This document shows, piece by piece, positions 1-9,239 of a stretch of DNA of 64,000 nucleotides (its first letter is position 1; each line of letters begins with the position of its first letter). The stretch spans positions 124,001 to 188,000 of the forward strand of contig NZ_PGFH01000001.1 of NCBI RefSeq assembly GCF_002797685.1, read 5' to 3'. The position numbers and the translations under genes were made by a program. The notes under the pieces were generated by a model, which saw only the letters and a program-made list of their open reading frames with translations, was not told the DNA's origin and ran no database searches. Source of the stretch: Salinibacterium amurskyense. Lineage in GTDB: Bacteria; Actinomycetota; Actinomycetes; Actinomycetales; Microbacteriaceae.

Positions 1-1
1 C

Positions 2-382
2 CCGCACAGCCGCGGCAAGCGTGCCGAGGTTGCCGCTCACGCTCGTGAACTGCTGGATGCCGTGGGCCTCGCCGACCAGGCTCACAAGCGACCGCATCAG
101 CTGTCGGGCGGTCAGCGCCAACGCATCAACATCGCTCGCGCCCTCATGAACGACCCGAAGGTACTGCTCGTTGACGAACCGACGAGTGCTCTCGACCAAG
201 AGCGCGGTGCGAGCATCATCGAGCTCATCCTGCGCCTCACCGACGAACGCAACACTTCAACGCTGCTCGTGACCCACGACCTCGTGCACCTTCCGCGCAT
301 GCACGCGGTTGTGAACATGGTGGATGGCGCGCTCGAGTCGGTGCGCGGCGAAGTACGCGGCGAAGTGCCCGTCGCCCTCTAA
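2..382 (+). CDS. ABC transporter ATP-binding protein (5' truncated)
   Basis: This is the C-terminal part of an ABC-type ATPase; the open frame continues to the window edge, so the N-terminal Walker A half lies outside. The visible part holds the ABC signature LSGGQRQR, the Walker B stretch VLLVDEP followed by SALD (D-loop), and the switch histidine in VTHD. The order and short tail fit a MacB/LolD-like or amino-acid-type ATPase that couples ATP hydrolysis to a membrane permease. The partner and substrate are not in the window. The end of the gene contains a small in-frame duplication, two copies of R-G-E-V. It converges on the aldo/keto reductase gene. Confidence 0.9.
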   Translation, partial: PHSRGKRAEVAAHARELLDAVGLADQAHKRPHQLSGGQRQRINIARALMNDPKVLLVDEPTSALDQERGASIIELILRLTDERNTSTLLVTHDLVHLPRMHAVVNMVDGALESVRGEVRGEVPVAL

Positions 383-383
383 C

Positions 384-434
384 GAACCGGCCCAGCGAAC
401 CGGCCCGGCGAACCGGCCGAGCGAACCGCCTCGC
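384..434. repeat. 13-bp tandem repeat, about 3.9 copies
   Basis: Immediately after the ABC ATPase stop codon, units of the form GAACCGGCCCAGC follow each other at 384, 397 and 410 with one or two changes, and a fourth degenerate unit starts at 423. The array fills most of the gap between two convergent genes. It may act in transcript ending or be neutral slippage. Confidence 0.8.
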
Positions 435-445
435 TAGCTTGCGCG

Positions 446-1258
446 CTAGTGACCGATCTGGTCGGAGTCAGCGCCTGACCCCGGCACGTCGATCGCCGCA
501 ATGGCTTCGAGGTCGCGCGAGTCGAGTTCGAAGTCGAAGACCGCAATGTTGTCGGCCAGCCTCTCGGGGTTGGCCGACTTCGGAATAGCGACGATGCCGT
601 TTTGCAGGTGCGAGCGCAGCGCGACTTGAGCGGCCGAACGCTCGTGCTTTTCTGCAATCTCGAGCAGCACAGGCTGATCGAGGATGTCTTTGATGGGGCT
701 CCACGCTTCCGTAACGATTCCGCGGGAGTCGTGGTACGCCCGCTCCGCGAGGCGAGCGTTGGTCGGCGAGAGGTCGACCTGGTTGACGGCCGGAACGGTG
801 GCGCCAGCATCCAGCAGCACATCAAGGTGGGCCGGCTTGAAGTTGGAGACACCGATGGAGCGTGTAAAGCCCTCGGCCTGAAGCTTCTCGAAGGTGCGCC
901 ACGTCGACAGGAATTCACCGCGGTCGGGCAGCGGCCAGTGAATCAGCAGCAGGTCAACGAACTCGAGATCGAGGCGTTCGAGGCTGCCCCGCAGGCCCTC
1001 GATTGCGCGATCCTCACCCTGGTATTGCCCATCCAGCTTGGTCGTGACGAAGAGTTCGTCGCGATCAATACCGCTGCGCCGGATGCCCTCGCCCACGCCC
1101 GCTTCGTTGCCGTACTTGGCTGCCGTGTCGATGTGGCGGTAGCCGAGCTCGATGGCGGTCGGCACAACAACAGCGACTTCAGCATCGCCGAGCGGCCACG
1201 TGCCGAGACCGAGTTGGGGGATGCTGTGGCCGTCGTTGAGCGCAATCGAAGGGATCAT
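446..1258 (-). CDS. Aldo/keto reductase
   Basis: This is a 270-residue NADPH-dependent carbonyl reductase of the aldo/keto reductase superfamily, a single cytoplasmic TIM barrel of normal family length. The catalytic tetrad is visible: Asp and Tyr in the segment GYRHIDTAAKYGNE, Lys in VTTKL, and His in LLIHWPLP. The cofactor-binding end reads AIPKSANPERLADNI, as in 2,5-diketo-gluconate-reductase-like members. The physiological substrate cannot be told. The ATG at 1258 is preceded by TAGCCT at six nucleotides, so the gene is probably transcribed without a leader. It lies downstream of and in the same direction as putA, with its own promoter. Confidence 0.93.
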   Translation of the reverse strand: MIPSIALNDGHSIPQLGLGTWPLGDAEVAVVVPTAIELGYRHIDTAAKYGNEAGVGEGIRRSGIDRDELFVTTKLDGQYQGEDRAIEGLRGSLERLDLEFVDLLLIHWPLPDRGEFLSTWRTFEKLQAEGFTRSIGVSNFKPAHLDVLLDAGATVPAVNQVDLSPTNARLAERAYHDSRGIVTEAWSPIKDILDQPVLLEIAEKHERSAAQVALRSHLQNGIVAIPKSANPERLADNIAVFDFELDSRDLEAIAAIDVPGSGADSDQIGH

Positions 1259-1264
1259 CGTCTT

Positions 1265-1270
1265 AGGCTA
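1265..1270 (-). promoter_or_regulatory. -10 box for leaderless aldo/keto reductase
   Basis: On the minus strand TAGCCT stands six nucleotides before the ATG, which places the transcription start at or next to the start codon. No Shine-Dalgarno sequence fits in the gap. Confidence 0.5.
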
Positions 1271-1348
1271 AGCGACGGATATGACAGTGCGCGAGGACTC
1301 GCTGAAGCGAATCCCCGCGCACCATCGTGAGCTGGTTATTGAAAGTCC

Positions 1349-4300
1349 TTAGACCTCGAGGGCAGCCATCGCCGGGTCGGGGTTTCCGAAACGGTGGGCC
1401 GTGATCGAGAGCGACTGCTCCTGCACGAAGATCAGCAGTTCGACGCGACCGGAGGTCGTGACTTCTCCCGACCACACAGCGACGTCGGGGTTACCCTCAA
1501 CGGCTTCAGCGAGGTCAACAGCGGAACCGCCGATGAGACGAACCCGGCTGGTCTTCAACCCACCCTGGGCCGCACGCTCGTTCCAGCGAGCATCCGACTC
1601 CACAAGAACCTCACCGACCGAAACTCCCGTGTTTGCCGACTCGAACGATTCGGTGAGCAGCGACGGCAGCGGGATGGCGGAGCTGATGTGGATGGTCGCA
1701 CCAATGCGCGCGGCACCGGCGATCATCCGCACAAGGTGTCCCATGGGTTCGCCTTCGGAGAGGCGAACGGTGACGGGTACCGGACGGTAACGGAAGACGT
1801 TGCGTTCAACACCGAGGTTGGAGACGTCGCGGCTAACGCCAAACTCTGTCTCCCACGCGCGCTGGTCGCTTTCGGCGGCACGACGTACACGGTCGAACTC
1901 GTCGAATTCCATGCCCGACTGCGCCTTCTTGATAACCGCAGATACCTGGTCGCTGAGACCGCGAACCTGAATGTCGCGAGCAGCGGGCTGTTCGACGGCT
2001 TTCCACTGTCCAAGTGTCATCAGGTAGTTGGGTCCACCAGCCTTGGCGTGGCAGCCCACGGCCGAACGCTTCCATCCGCCGAAGGGCTGGCGACGAACAA
2101 TGGCGCCCGTGATTCCACGGTTCACGTAGGCGTTGCCGGCCTGAACTTCGTCAAGCCAACGCGCTACCTCGGTGGGATCAAGCGAGTGGATGCCCGCAGT
2201 CAGACCGTAGTCCACGGCGTTCTGCATCTCGATCGCCTCGGTGAGGTTCTTGGCGCGCATGATGCCGAGCACCGGACCGAAGTATTCGGTCATGTGGAAC
2301 TCGCTGCCGGGAACAACGCCGGTGCGAACGCCGGGGGTCCACTGCTTGCCTTCGTCATCGAGCTGGCGTGGCTTCACGAGCCAGCTCTCACCGGGAGCGA
2401 GCGTGGTGAGTGCGCCGAGCAGCTTGCCCTGAGCGGGCTCAACAATCGGGCCCATGGTGGTGAGCGGATCCTGCGGGAGGCCAACGCGCAGCGTGCGCAC
2501 CGAGTCAATAAGCTGGCGCTCGAAGCGTTCGCTCTTACCAACGGAACCGACCAGGATCACGAGGGAGGCAGCCGAGCACTTCTGCCCAGCGTGACCAAAG
2601 GCGCTCTTGGTGACGTCAGCAACCGCGAGGTCGAGGTCTGCGCTCGGGGTCACGATGATCGCGTTCTTGCCGCTAGTCTCCGCGAGAATCGGCAGGTCGT
2701 TGCGCCACGAACGGAACATCGCTGCCGTCTCCCACGCACCGGTCAGGATGACGCGGTCAACAGCGGGGTCAGCGATCATGACACGACCGAGTTCACGATC
2801 CTTCAGGTCAACGAACGTGAGCACGTCGCGGGGGACTCCGGCTTCCCAGAGCGCCTCAATCATCACTGCTGCGCTGCGCTGCGAAAGCTTCGCGGGCTTG
2901 ATGATGACGCCGCTGCCGGAGGCGAGAGCGGAAAGCACGCTACCGGCCGGAATCGCGACCGGGAAGTTCCACGGCGGGGTAACGACGATAAGACCTGACG
3001 GCACGAAGGTGGCGTCTTCGATCTTTTCGAGGTCAAGCGAGCGCTCTGCGTAGTAGTGGGCAAAGTCGATTGCCTCGCTGACTTCAACGTCACCTTCGGC
3101 AATGGTCTTGCCGGCCTCGTTGGCCATGACCTCGATGAGTCGGGCACGCGAGTTCTCGAGAGCGTCACCGGCACGGTGCAGGATTGCGGCACGCTCAGCA
3201 GCGGGCATCGCACCCCAGCGGCGTCCGGCAGCCGTGGTGGATTCGAGGATGCTCTTCATCTGTTCGGTGGTGCTGACAGCACCAGCGGTGACAGTCTCGA
3301 CGCCGAGCTGCGACCCTCCGCTGCGGGCCAAGATAGCGCGACCCCACGTGCGGTTTTCGCCAATGGCGGGGTCGGTGTCGGCAACGTTGTTGAACGGGCG
3401 GTCGCCGATGATCGCAGCAGGCGTGGAGCGGTCCTGAACCCGGTTGGTGGCCTGAGCCGGCACATCGAGGTTCGCGAGCGATGCCAAGAAACGGTCTTGC
3501 TCGCGCACGAAAATGTGTTCGTTGCTGGAGAGTTCGAACAGGCCAGACATGAAGTTCTCGGTGCTGGCGTTCTCTTCGAGGCGACGCACGAGGTAGCTGA
3601 TGGCCGAGTCGAACTCGGTCGGCTGAACGACGGGCGTGTACAGCAGCAAGCTGCCGACATCCTTTCGCACCGCTTCGGCCTGGCCCGTAGCCATTCCGAG
3701 CAGCATTTCGAACTCGATGCCCTCGGTGACGCCTCGCTCTTGAGCGAGGTGCCACGCGAAAGCGATGTCGAACAGGTTGTGGCCGGCAACACCAATGCGA
3801 ACAGCATCGATGTGCTCGGGAGTGAATGCCCAGTCGAGCACGCGCTTGTAGTGAGTGTCGCTGTCTTGCTTGGTTCCCCAGGTAGCCATTGGCCAGTGGT
3901 GGGTCACAGCGTCAACGTGTTCCATCGCGAGGTTGGCGCCCTTAACAACGCGCACCTTGATACCGGCGCCGCCGCGAGCGCGACGTGCCGTCGACCACCG
4001 GGTCAGTTCTTGAAGCGCGGTGAGGGCATCCGGCAGGTAGGCCTGAAGCACGATGCCGGCTTCAAGTTCGAGCAGTTCTGGCTGGTCGAGAAGCTTCTCG
4101 AATACCGCGATCGTGAGGTCGAGGTCTTTGAACTCTTCCATGTCGAGGTTGATGAACTTCTTCTGTGGCGAGCGCAGCGCGAGCAGGTAGAGCGGGGTGA
4201 GGCGGTCGACAACACGGTCGACGGTCTCGTCGAAGGCCCACATGGAAAGTTGGGACACGACTGACGACACCTTGATGGAGACGTAGTCAACGTCATCCCG

Positions 4301-4825
4301 GTTCAGGAGCGCCCGAGTTCCGGCGAGGCGGTTGTCGGCCTCGTCGTCACCGAGAACAGCTTCACCGAGGAGGTTGAGGTTGAGGTTCACGCCTTCACGA
4401 CGCAAGTGCACGAGAGCCTTGTCGAGCTTCGCGGGGGTTGCGTCGATGATGAGGTGGCCGACCATCTGGCGAAGTACGCGGCGTGCGATCGGAACGATGA
4501 TCCACGGCAGCAGTGGCGCGAAGCCTCCACCGACCATGATTGCGAAGCGGAGGTACCACGGCAGGAACGCCGGGATGATGTGAGTGAGGCGCTCGAGGTT
4601 ACGACCGGCAACGCGCACGTCTTCGGGGCGCACGACCGTGTCGATGAACCCGAGCGTGAACTCGAGACCGTTCGGATCCTTCAGCACGCCAGCGAGGCGC
4701 GTGGCACTCGCATCGGCGGGAAACTCTTCGCTTTCGGCCAGCCACCGGCGCACGGTACTGATCGTTTGATCCGCGATGTGCTGGTGTGAAGCACTGAGGT
4801 TGTCGGCAGTCGTTGACATGCTCAC
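1349..4825 (-). CDS. putA: Bifunctional proline dehydrogenase / glutamate-semialdehyde dehydrogenase
   Basis: This enzyme oxidises proline to glutamate in two steps: an FAD-dependent proline dehydrogenase barrel in the N-terminal third, then an NAD-dependent aldehyde dehydrogenase. The aldehyde dehydrogenase part shows the nucleophile Cys near residue 749 in GQKCSAAS and the preceding glutamate region LAETSGKN. The barrel includes VRVVKGAN and IGVAGHNLFD. A C-terminal extension of about 180 residues follows the catalytic part, as in other long PutA proteins. There is no N-terminal ribbon-helix-helix DNA-binding domain, so it should not repress itself. A GTG at 4825 and an ATG two codons later (4819) are both possible starts. 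A LysR gene is divergently placed and may control it. Confidence 0.95.
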   Translation of the reverse strand: MSMSTTADNLSASHQHIADQTISTVRRWLAESEEFPADASATRLAGVLKDPNGLEFTLGFIDTVVRPEDVRVAGRNLERLTHIIPAFLPWYLRFAIMVGGGFAPLLPWIIVPIARRVLRQMVGHLIIDATPAKLDKALVHLRREGVNLNLNLLGEAVLGDDEADNRLAGTRALLNRDDVDYVSIKVSSVVSQLSMWAFDETVDRVVDRLTPLYLLALRSPQKKFINLDMEEFKDLDLTIAVFEKLLDQPELLELEAGIVLQAYLPDALTALQELTRWSTARRARGGAGIKVRVVKGANLAMEHVDAVTHHWPMATWGTKQDSDTHYKRVLDWAFTPEHIDAVRIGVAGHNLFDIAFAWHLAQERGVTEGIEFEMLLGMATGQAEAVRKDVGSLLLYTPVVQPTEFDSAISYLVRRLEENASTENFMSGLFELSSNEHIFVREQDRFLASLANLDVPAQATNRVQDRSTPAAIIGDRPFNNVADTDPAIGENRTWGRAILARSGGSQLGVETVTAGAVSTTEQMKSILESTTAAGRRWGAMPAAERAAILHRAGDALENSRARLIEVMANEAGKTIAEGDVEVSEAIDFAHYYAERSLDLEKIEDATFVPSGLIVVTPPWNFPVAIPAGSVLSALASGSGVIIKPAKLSQRSAAVMIEALWEAGVPRDVLTFVDLKDRELGRVMIADPAVDRVILTGAWETAAMFRSWRNDLPILAETSGKNAIIVTPSADLDLAVADVTKSAFGHAGQKCSAASLVILVGSVGKSERFERQLIDSVRTLRVGLPQDPLTTMGPIVEPAQGKLLGALTTLAPGESWLVKPRQLDDEGKQWTPGVRTGVVPGSEFHMTEYFGPVLGIMRAKNLTEAIEMQNAVDYGLTAGIHSLDPTEVARWLDEVQAGNAYVNRGITGAIVRRQPFGGWKRSAVGCHAKAGGPNYLMTLGQWKAVEQPAARDIQVRGLSDQVSAVIKKAQSGMEFDEFDRVRRAAESDQRAWETEFGVSRDVSNLGVERNVFRYRPVPVTVRLSEGEPMGHLVRMIAGAARIGATIHISSAIPLPSLLTESFESANTGVSVGEVLVESDARWNERAAQGGLKTSRVRLIGGSAVDLAEAVEGNPDVAVWSGEVTTSGRVELLIFVQEQSLSITAHRFGNPDPAMAALEV

Positions 4826-4902
4826 GAGAATAGGCCTCCGAACGGGGGTTGGGCTGGAACTCTCAGTGTGCGGCCAGAAAGGCCTTTAGCAAAAGCGACG
4901 GA

Positions 4903-4925
4903 ATTCGCACGATATCGCTTAGAAT
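4903..4925 (+). promoter_or_regulatory. Candidate LysR-type site and promoter between putA and lysR
   Basis: The 121-bp putA/lysR gap contains an imperfect dyad, ATTC ... GAAT, around CGATATCG, ending in the -10-like hexamer TAGAAT at 4920-4925. The LysR gene itself has a strong ribosome site (GGAGGAG) before its ATG at 4947. A LysR regulator would be expected to bind such a divergent gap. The dyad is weak. Confidence 0.35.
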
Positions 4926-4946
4926 AAGTTAACCATTGGAGGAGAA

Positions 4947-5840
4947 ATGCTCGACGTTCGCCGGCTTCGACTTTTGCGAGAACTCAAGCTTCGCGGCACC
5001 ATCGCTGCCGTCGCCAGCGCGCTCAGCTACACCCCCTCCGCCGTGTCTCAACAACTGGCCCTTCTCGAGGAAGAAGCGCGAGTTCCGCTGCTCGTCAAAG
5101 CGGGCCGCCGCGTGCAACTGACGCCCGAAGCCGAACTGCTCGTGGAGCACACCGTCGCCCTTCTCGAACGCCTCGAACTGATGGAAGCGGAGATCCATTC
5201 TTCCCTCACCGAAGTGCGAGGAACCGTTCGTCTCGCCGTCTTCCAATCGGCCGCACTCGGCATCATCCCCCAAGCCCTCAGCGTTATCGCGCGGGACTAC
5301 CCTCAACTGCGCATCAAGATGACGCAGCGCGAGCCCGAGAGCGCCCTCTTCGAAACCTGGACCCGCGAGTTCGACCTCGTGATTGCCGAACAGTACCCGG
5401 GTCACGCCGCGCCGCGGCATCCCGACCTCGACATGATCCCGCTCTACGCCGACGAACTGTCTCTGGCCGTTCCCATCGCCAGCGGCATCACCACCCTCGC
5501 CGAAGCCGCCGGCAGCTCATGGGTGATGGAACCTCGCGGCACCGCCTCCCGCCACTGGGCAGAACAGCAGTGCCGGCGCGCGGGAATCGAACCCGACGTA
5601 CGCTTCGAAACCGCCGACCTGCAGGCGCACATCCGCCTCGTTGAATCCGGTCACGCCACCGCGATCTTGCCGGGGCTCGTGTGGGGCAGCCGCACCCCCA
5701 CCGTCGAACTGCGGCCAATGCCGGGCCTGCCGCGACGTTCGGTTTTCACCTCAGTACGAGAGTCGAGCGTGAGCCGGCCGTCGATCATCGCCTGCCGCGA
5801 AGTGCTCGAACAGGTCGTGCAGTCGTTCGCTCCCGAGTAG
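4947..5840 (+). CDS. LysR-family transcriptional regulator
   Basis: This is a 297-residue LysR-type regulator: an N-terminal winged helix-turn-helix (residues 1-60, with YTPSAVSQQLALLEEE as recognition region), a linker helix, and a two-lobed effector-binding domain. Length is normal for the family. It is divergent from putA, which makes proline or an intermediate a natural effector guess, though this is inference from position. A consensus ribosome-binding site decides the ATG at 4947. It ends three bases before the convergent LacI-type gene. Confidence 0.93.
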   Translation: MLDVRRLRLLRELKLRGTIAAVASALSYTPSAVSQQLALLEEEARVPLLVKAGRRVQLTPEAELLVEHTVALLERLELMEAEIHSSLTEVRGTVRLAVFQSAALGIIPQALSVIARDYPQLRIKMTQREPESALFETWTREFDLVIAEQYPGHAAPRHPDLDMIPLYADELSLAVPIASGITTLAEAAGSSWVMEPRGTASRHWAEQQCRRAGIEPDVRFETADLQAHIRLVESGHATAILPGLVWGSRTPTVELRPMPGLPRRSVFTSVRESSVSRPSIIACREVLEQVVQSFAPE

Positions 5841-5843
5841 CCG

Positions 5844-6863
5844 CTACGCCGAATCGCGGATGACGAGCTCGGTGTTCAGCGTCGTCACGGTGTCGACGGC
5901 ACGCTTTTCAATCAGCGCCACAATCTTTTCGGCCATGCGGCGGCCCATCTCGATGGAGGGCTGGCGCACCGTCGTAAGCGGCGGAGTCGCGGTGCTCCCG
6001 TAGTTGTCGTCGTCGAAGCCGACCACAGCGATGTCTCCCGGCACCGACAAGCCAGCTTCACGGATGGCCGAGTACGCGCCAATCGCCATCTGGTCGTTGG
6101 CAGCAAAGATGCCGTCGATGGGTTCGCCGCGCGCAAGGAGACGGCGCATTGCCTCAGCACCCGAGGGCGGCGAGAAGTCGCCAGTCTCCACGAGGTCGCT
6201 CGTGAGCCCGTGCTTCGACAGCGTGGTGTGAAAAGCCGACAGGCGATCGACACCCGGAGGCATATCCTGCGGTCCCGCGATCGTGGCGAGACGCGTGCGA
6301 CCGGATGCCACCAAATGCTCAACGGCAGAGCAGGCTCCCGTGAAGTTGTCGACATCCACGTAGTAGTTGTCGCCGTCAACGTCGCTGAGCGGGCGCCCAC
6401 CGAACACGACGGGAAGGTTGCGGCTGAGCTCGGAGTACGAGTGATCGCCGGTGTGGTGCGAGACGACCAGCGCGCCATCCACGTTGCCACCGAGGAGGTA
6501 ACGACGAGTCTTGTGCGAGGCCGAACCCGACTCGATGATCATGTTGAGGGTGTAATCGGTGTCTTCGAGATACTGCGCAACGCCCTGCACAACCGCAGCG
6601 AAGAAGGGGTCATCGAAGACCTTGGCTGCCGATTCCGGAACCACCATCGCGATGGCTTGCGTGCGGCGGCTCACGAGCGAACGGGCAGCGCGATTGGGCA
6701 CATAGTTCAGGTGCTCAATCGCGGCCTGAACGACTGCCGCGACATCCGGACTCACCTTGGGAGACTGATTGACCACGCGCGAAACGGTGGCGCGCGAAAC
6801 GCCCGCCTCTGCCGCCACCATCTCGAGTGTCGGCATCGAACCGCTGCGCAATTTTTCAGCCAC
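5844..6863 (-). CDS. LacI-family transcriptional regulator of the sugar operon
   Basis: This 339-residue repressor has an N-terminal LacI helix-turn-helix (TLEMVAAEAGVSRATVSRVV) and hinge, followed by a periplasmic-binding-protein-like sugar sensor with the typical end VGFDDDNYG and PPLTTVRQP. It is the last gene after the transporter and GH1 genes and is probably cotranscribed with them. The three GAGAGCGCTCTC palindromes at the operon promoter are the likely target, since LacI-family operators are even palindromes with a central CG. The GTG at 6863 is used; an ATG at residue 10 is a weaker alternative. Confidence 0.93.
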   Translation of the reverse strand: MAEKLRSGSMPTLEMVAAEAGVSRATVSRVVNQSPKVSPDVAAVVQAAIEHLNYVPNRAARSLVSRRTQAIAMVVPESAAKVFDDPFFAAVVQGVAQYLEDTDYTLNMIIESGSASHKTRRYLLGGNVDGALVVSHHTGDHSYSELSRNLPVVFGGRPLSDVDGDNYYVDVDNFTGACSAVEHLVASGRTRLATIAGPQDMPPGVDRLSAFHTTLSKHGLTSDLVETGDFSPPSGAEAMRRLLARGEPIDGIFAANDQMAIGAYSAIREAGLSVPGDIAVVGFDDDNYGSTATPPLTTVRQPSIEMGRRMAEKIVALIEKRAVDTVTTLNTELVIRDSA

Positions 6864-6903
6864 GAGCTCGCTCTCTACCTAATCGTTTCTCTAAGAGTAG
6901 CGA

Positions 6904-8328
6904 TCAGACCCCGGCTTTCGTGGCCGCGATGAGCGCGGCGTACTCCTTGGCGCTCTGCTTCGGGATGCGTTCCTGCGTCTCGTAATCGACGTAGACGATG
7001 CCGAAACGCTTGTTGTAACCCCAAGCCCACTCGAAGTTATCGAGCAGCGACCACACGAAGTACCCGCGCACATCGGCACCGTCAGCAATGGCATCCGCCA
7101 CCGCCTGAATGTGTTGCGCAATATAGCTTGCGCGCTTCGGGTCGTCGATGGAGTCGCCCTCACGAGTGTCGTCGTACGAGGCACCGTTCTCGGTGACGTA
7201 CAGCGGCGGCAGTGTGGGGTACTCCTTTCCGAGACGAACAAGGAGGTGGTGCAAACCGCTCGGGTTGACTTCCCAATCCATCGCGGTGCGAGGGAGGTCA
7301 CGCGGGGGCATCGTCACAAACTCACTACCGACGAACATGGAGCGACCGGGCTTAGTGGTGGGTCGAAGTCCGGGTGCTGCATCAGCGGGAGCGGGATGAC
7401 CGCTCACGTTGTCGTCGTGATAGTGATTGACGCCCAAGAAATCGATGGGCGCCGAGATGATGTCCAAATCTCCGGCCTGAATGTACTGCTCGAAGTCGTA
7501 GTCGCGCATGTCTTCGATCACATCGGCCGGGTAGGCGCCCAGCACGAGAGGCTCAAGGAACATGCGGTTCCAGATGCCATCGATGCGGCGAGCGGCGTCG
7601 ATGTCAACGGGATCGCTCGGGTCGTTCGGAACAGCGTTCGTGAGGTTCAGGGTGATGCCGAGCTCGATCTCGCGGCCCTGCTCGGTAGCGAGCTCGCGCA
7701 AGCGGTTCGCTGCCAAGCCGTGCGCGAGGTGCTGGTGGTGCAACGCCGCGAGCCCCTGGTTCGGGTCGGTGAGACCGGGAGCGTGCTCGCCCGCGATGTA
7801 CCCGATGAGCGACGAGCAGAGTGGCTCGTTGAAGGTCGTCCAATGGCTGACGCGATCGCCCAGTACCGAATAGACAGCCTCGGCGTAATCAGCGAAACGG
7901 TACGCGGTATCGCGGTTAGCCCAGCCGCCCTTCTCTTGAAGAGCCTGCGGAAGATCCCAGTGGTACAGCGTGAGCCACGGCAGGATGCCGGCCTCGAGCA
8001 GCGAGTCGACAAGACGGCTGTAGAAGTCGAGCCCCTCAGCGTTCGGGGTGCGGTCACCGGGAACGACGCGTGCCCAGCTCGTGGAAAAGCGGTATGAGTC
8101 GAGGCCTAGCTCTTTCATGAGCTGAACGTCGTCGGTCATGCGGTGGTAATGGTCAACCGCAACTTCGGGGGTGTCCCCGTTGGCGACGGCGAGAGGCTGG
8201 CGAGCGTAGTGATCCCAGATGGAATCTTCTTTGCCGCCCTCGTGAGCTGCTCCCTCAATTTGGGCAGCCGCGGTAGCGGAACCCCACAGGAAGCCCTTCG
8301 GCCAGGTGGTGGTGCTGAGTGAATTCAT
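6904..8328 (-). CDS. Glycoside hydrolase family 1 beta-glucosidase
   Basis: This 474-residue retaining beta-glycosidase of family GH1 has the acid/base glutamate in TFNEP (about residue 164) and the nucleophile glutamate in YVTENGA (about residue 379), plus the N-terminal signature FLWGSATAAAQIEGA. No signal peptide is present, so it acts in the cytoplasm on disaccharides or oligosaccharides brought in by the adjacent ABC transporter. The start ATG overlaps the stop codon of the upstream permease gene (TAATG), which indicates translational coupling. Specificity among beta-glucosides, galactosides or fucosides cannot be read from the motifs. Confidence 0.95.
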   Translation of the reverse strand: MNSLSTTTWPKGFLWGSATAAAQIEGAAHEGGKEDSIWDHYARQPLAVANGDTPEVAVDHYHRMTDDVQLMKELGLDSYRFSTSWARVVPGDRTPNAEGLDFYSRLVDSLLEAGILPWLTLYHWDLPQALQEKGGWANRDTAYRFADYAEAVYSVLGDRVSHWTTFNEPLCSSLIGYIAGEHAPGLTDPNQGLAALHHQHLAHGLAANRLRELATEQGREIELGITLNLTNAVPNDPSDPVDIDAARRIDGIWNRMFLEPLVLGAYPADVIEDMRDYDFEQYIQAGDLDIISAPIDFLGVNHYHDDNVSGHPAPADAAPGLRPTTKPGRSMFVGSEFVTMPPRDLPRTAMDWEVNPSGLHHLLVRLGKEYPTLPPLYVTENGASYDDTREGDSIDDPKRASYIAQHIQAVADAIADGADVRGYFVWSLLDNFEWAWGYNKRFGIVYVDYETQERIPKQSAKEYAALIAATKAGV

Positions 8329-9239
8329 TAGCCTTTTACTGCTCCTGCCATGATGCCCGAGACGAGTTGACGTCCCGCGAGAATGAAGACGATCAGCAGT
8401 GGCAGTGTTGCCAGTACTGCGCCCGAAAGAACGACTGAGTAGTCGACGTATTTAGCGCTCTGCAGTTGGCTGAGCGCGACTTGCAAGGTGGGGTTCTGCG
8501 GCGCAACAAGCAGCGGCCACAGGTAGTCGGTCCACGCGGTCATGAACGTGAAGAGACCGAGGATCGCCATGGCCGGGCGCGCGGCCGGGATGCCGACGTT
8601 CCAGAACGTGCGGAACATGTTCGCCCCGTCGACACGGGCCGCTTCAATCAGCTCGTCGGGAATGACATCCACCAAGTATTGGCGCATGAAGAACACCCCG
8701 AAGGCCGTGACCAGCGTCGGCACGACGACGGCACCGAGGGTTCCTGTCCAGCCGAGCTCTTTCATGAGCATGAACTGCGGGATGATGCCCAGCTGGGTGG
8801 GAACGGCGAGCGTCGCGATCACAAAGATCATGAGCCCTTCGCGGCCCTTGAAGCGCAGCTTGGCGAAGGCGTAGCCGGCGAGCGTTGAGAAGAACACAAC
8901 CGAGGTGGTGATGATCGTCGACACGATAATGCTGTTGAGCAGCGACTGCCAGAACGGAACCGTCGAAAGCACTTCGCTGACGTTGATCCAAAACCGACCA
9001 CCGGGCAGCAGCGGCGGCCAGGTTTCGGTGATGGCAGTGTTGTCGCTCGAGCCGACCACATACGACCACCAGAGTGGGTACGAACCGCCGAGGAAGAGGG
9101 CGAGCAGGATGCCGTAAACGAAGAAGCCGGGGCGCTCGGCCAGACCACGGGCACGGCCACGACCGCGGCGGTTCTCCTTCGCTTGCGTGCGCGCATCCGT
9201 CACTTTCTCAGGGGCACGCGGGGGGCTCGTGGTGCTCAT
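8328..9239 (-). CDS. Sugar ABC transporter permease (MalG type)
   Basis: This 303-residue inner-membrane permease of the carbohydrate-uptake-1 family has about six membrane segments. The ATPase-docking EAA loop is seen as ELIEAARVDGANMFRTFW. A charged cytoplasmic N-terminus with many Arg residues precedes the first helix. The ATG overlaps the stop codon of the partner permease. The operon has no ATPase gene of its own, so a shared MsiK-type ATPase elsewhere probably energises it, as is common in actinobacteria. Confidence 0.94.
   Translation of the reverse strand: MSTTSPPRAPEKVTDARTQAKENRRGRGRARGLAERPGFFVYGILLALFLGGSYPLWWSYVVGSSDNTAITETWPPLLPGGRFWINVSEVLSTVPFWQSLLNSIIVSTIITTSVVFFSTLAGYAFAKLRFKGREGLMIFVIATLAVPTQLGIIPQFMLMKELGWTGTLGAVVVPTLVTAFGVFFMRQYLVDVIPDELIEAARVDGANMFRTFWNVGIPAARPAMAILGLFTFMTAWTDYLWPLLVAPQNPTLQVALSQLQSAKYVDYSVVLSGAVLATLPLLIVFILAGRQLVSGIMAGAVKG

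Noticed and set aside
1394-4264. Two long plus-strand frames (534 and 402 codons) opposite putA
   Set aside because: They are antisense to an intact enzyme gene and resemble no protein family.
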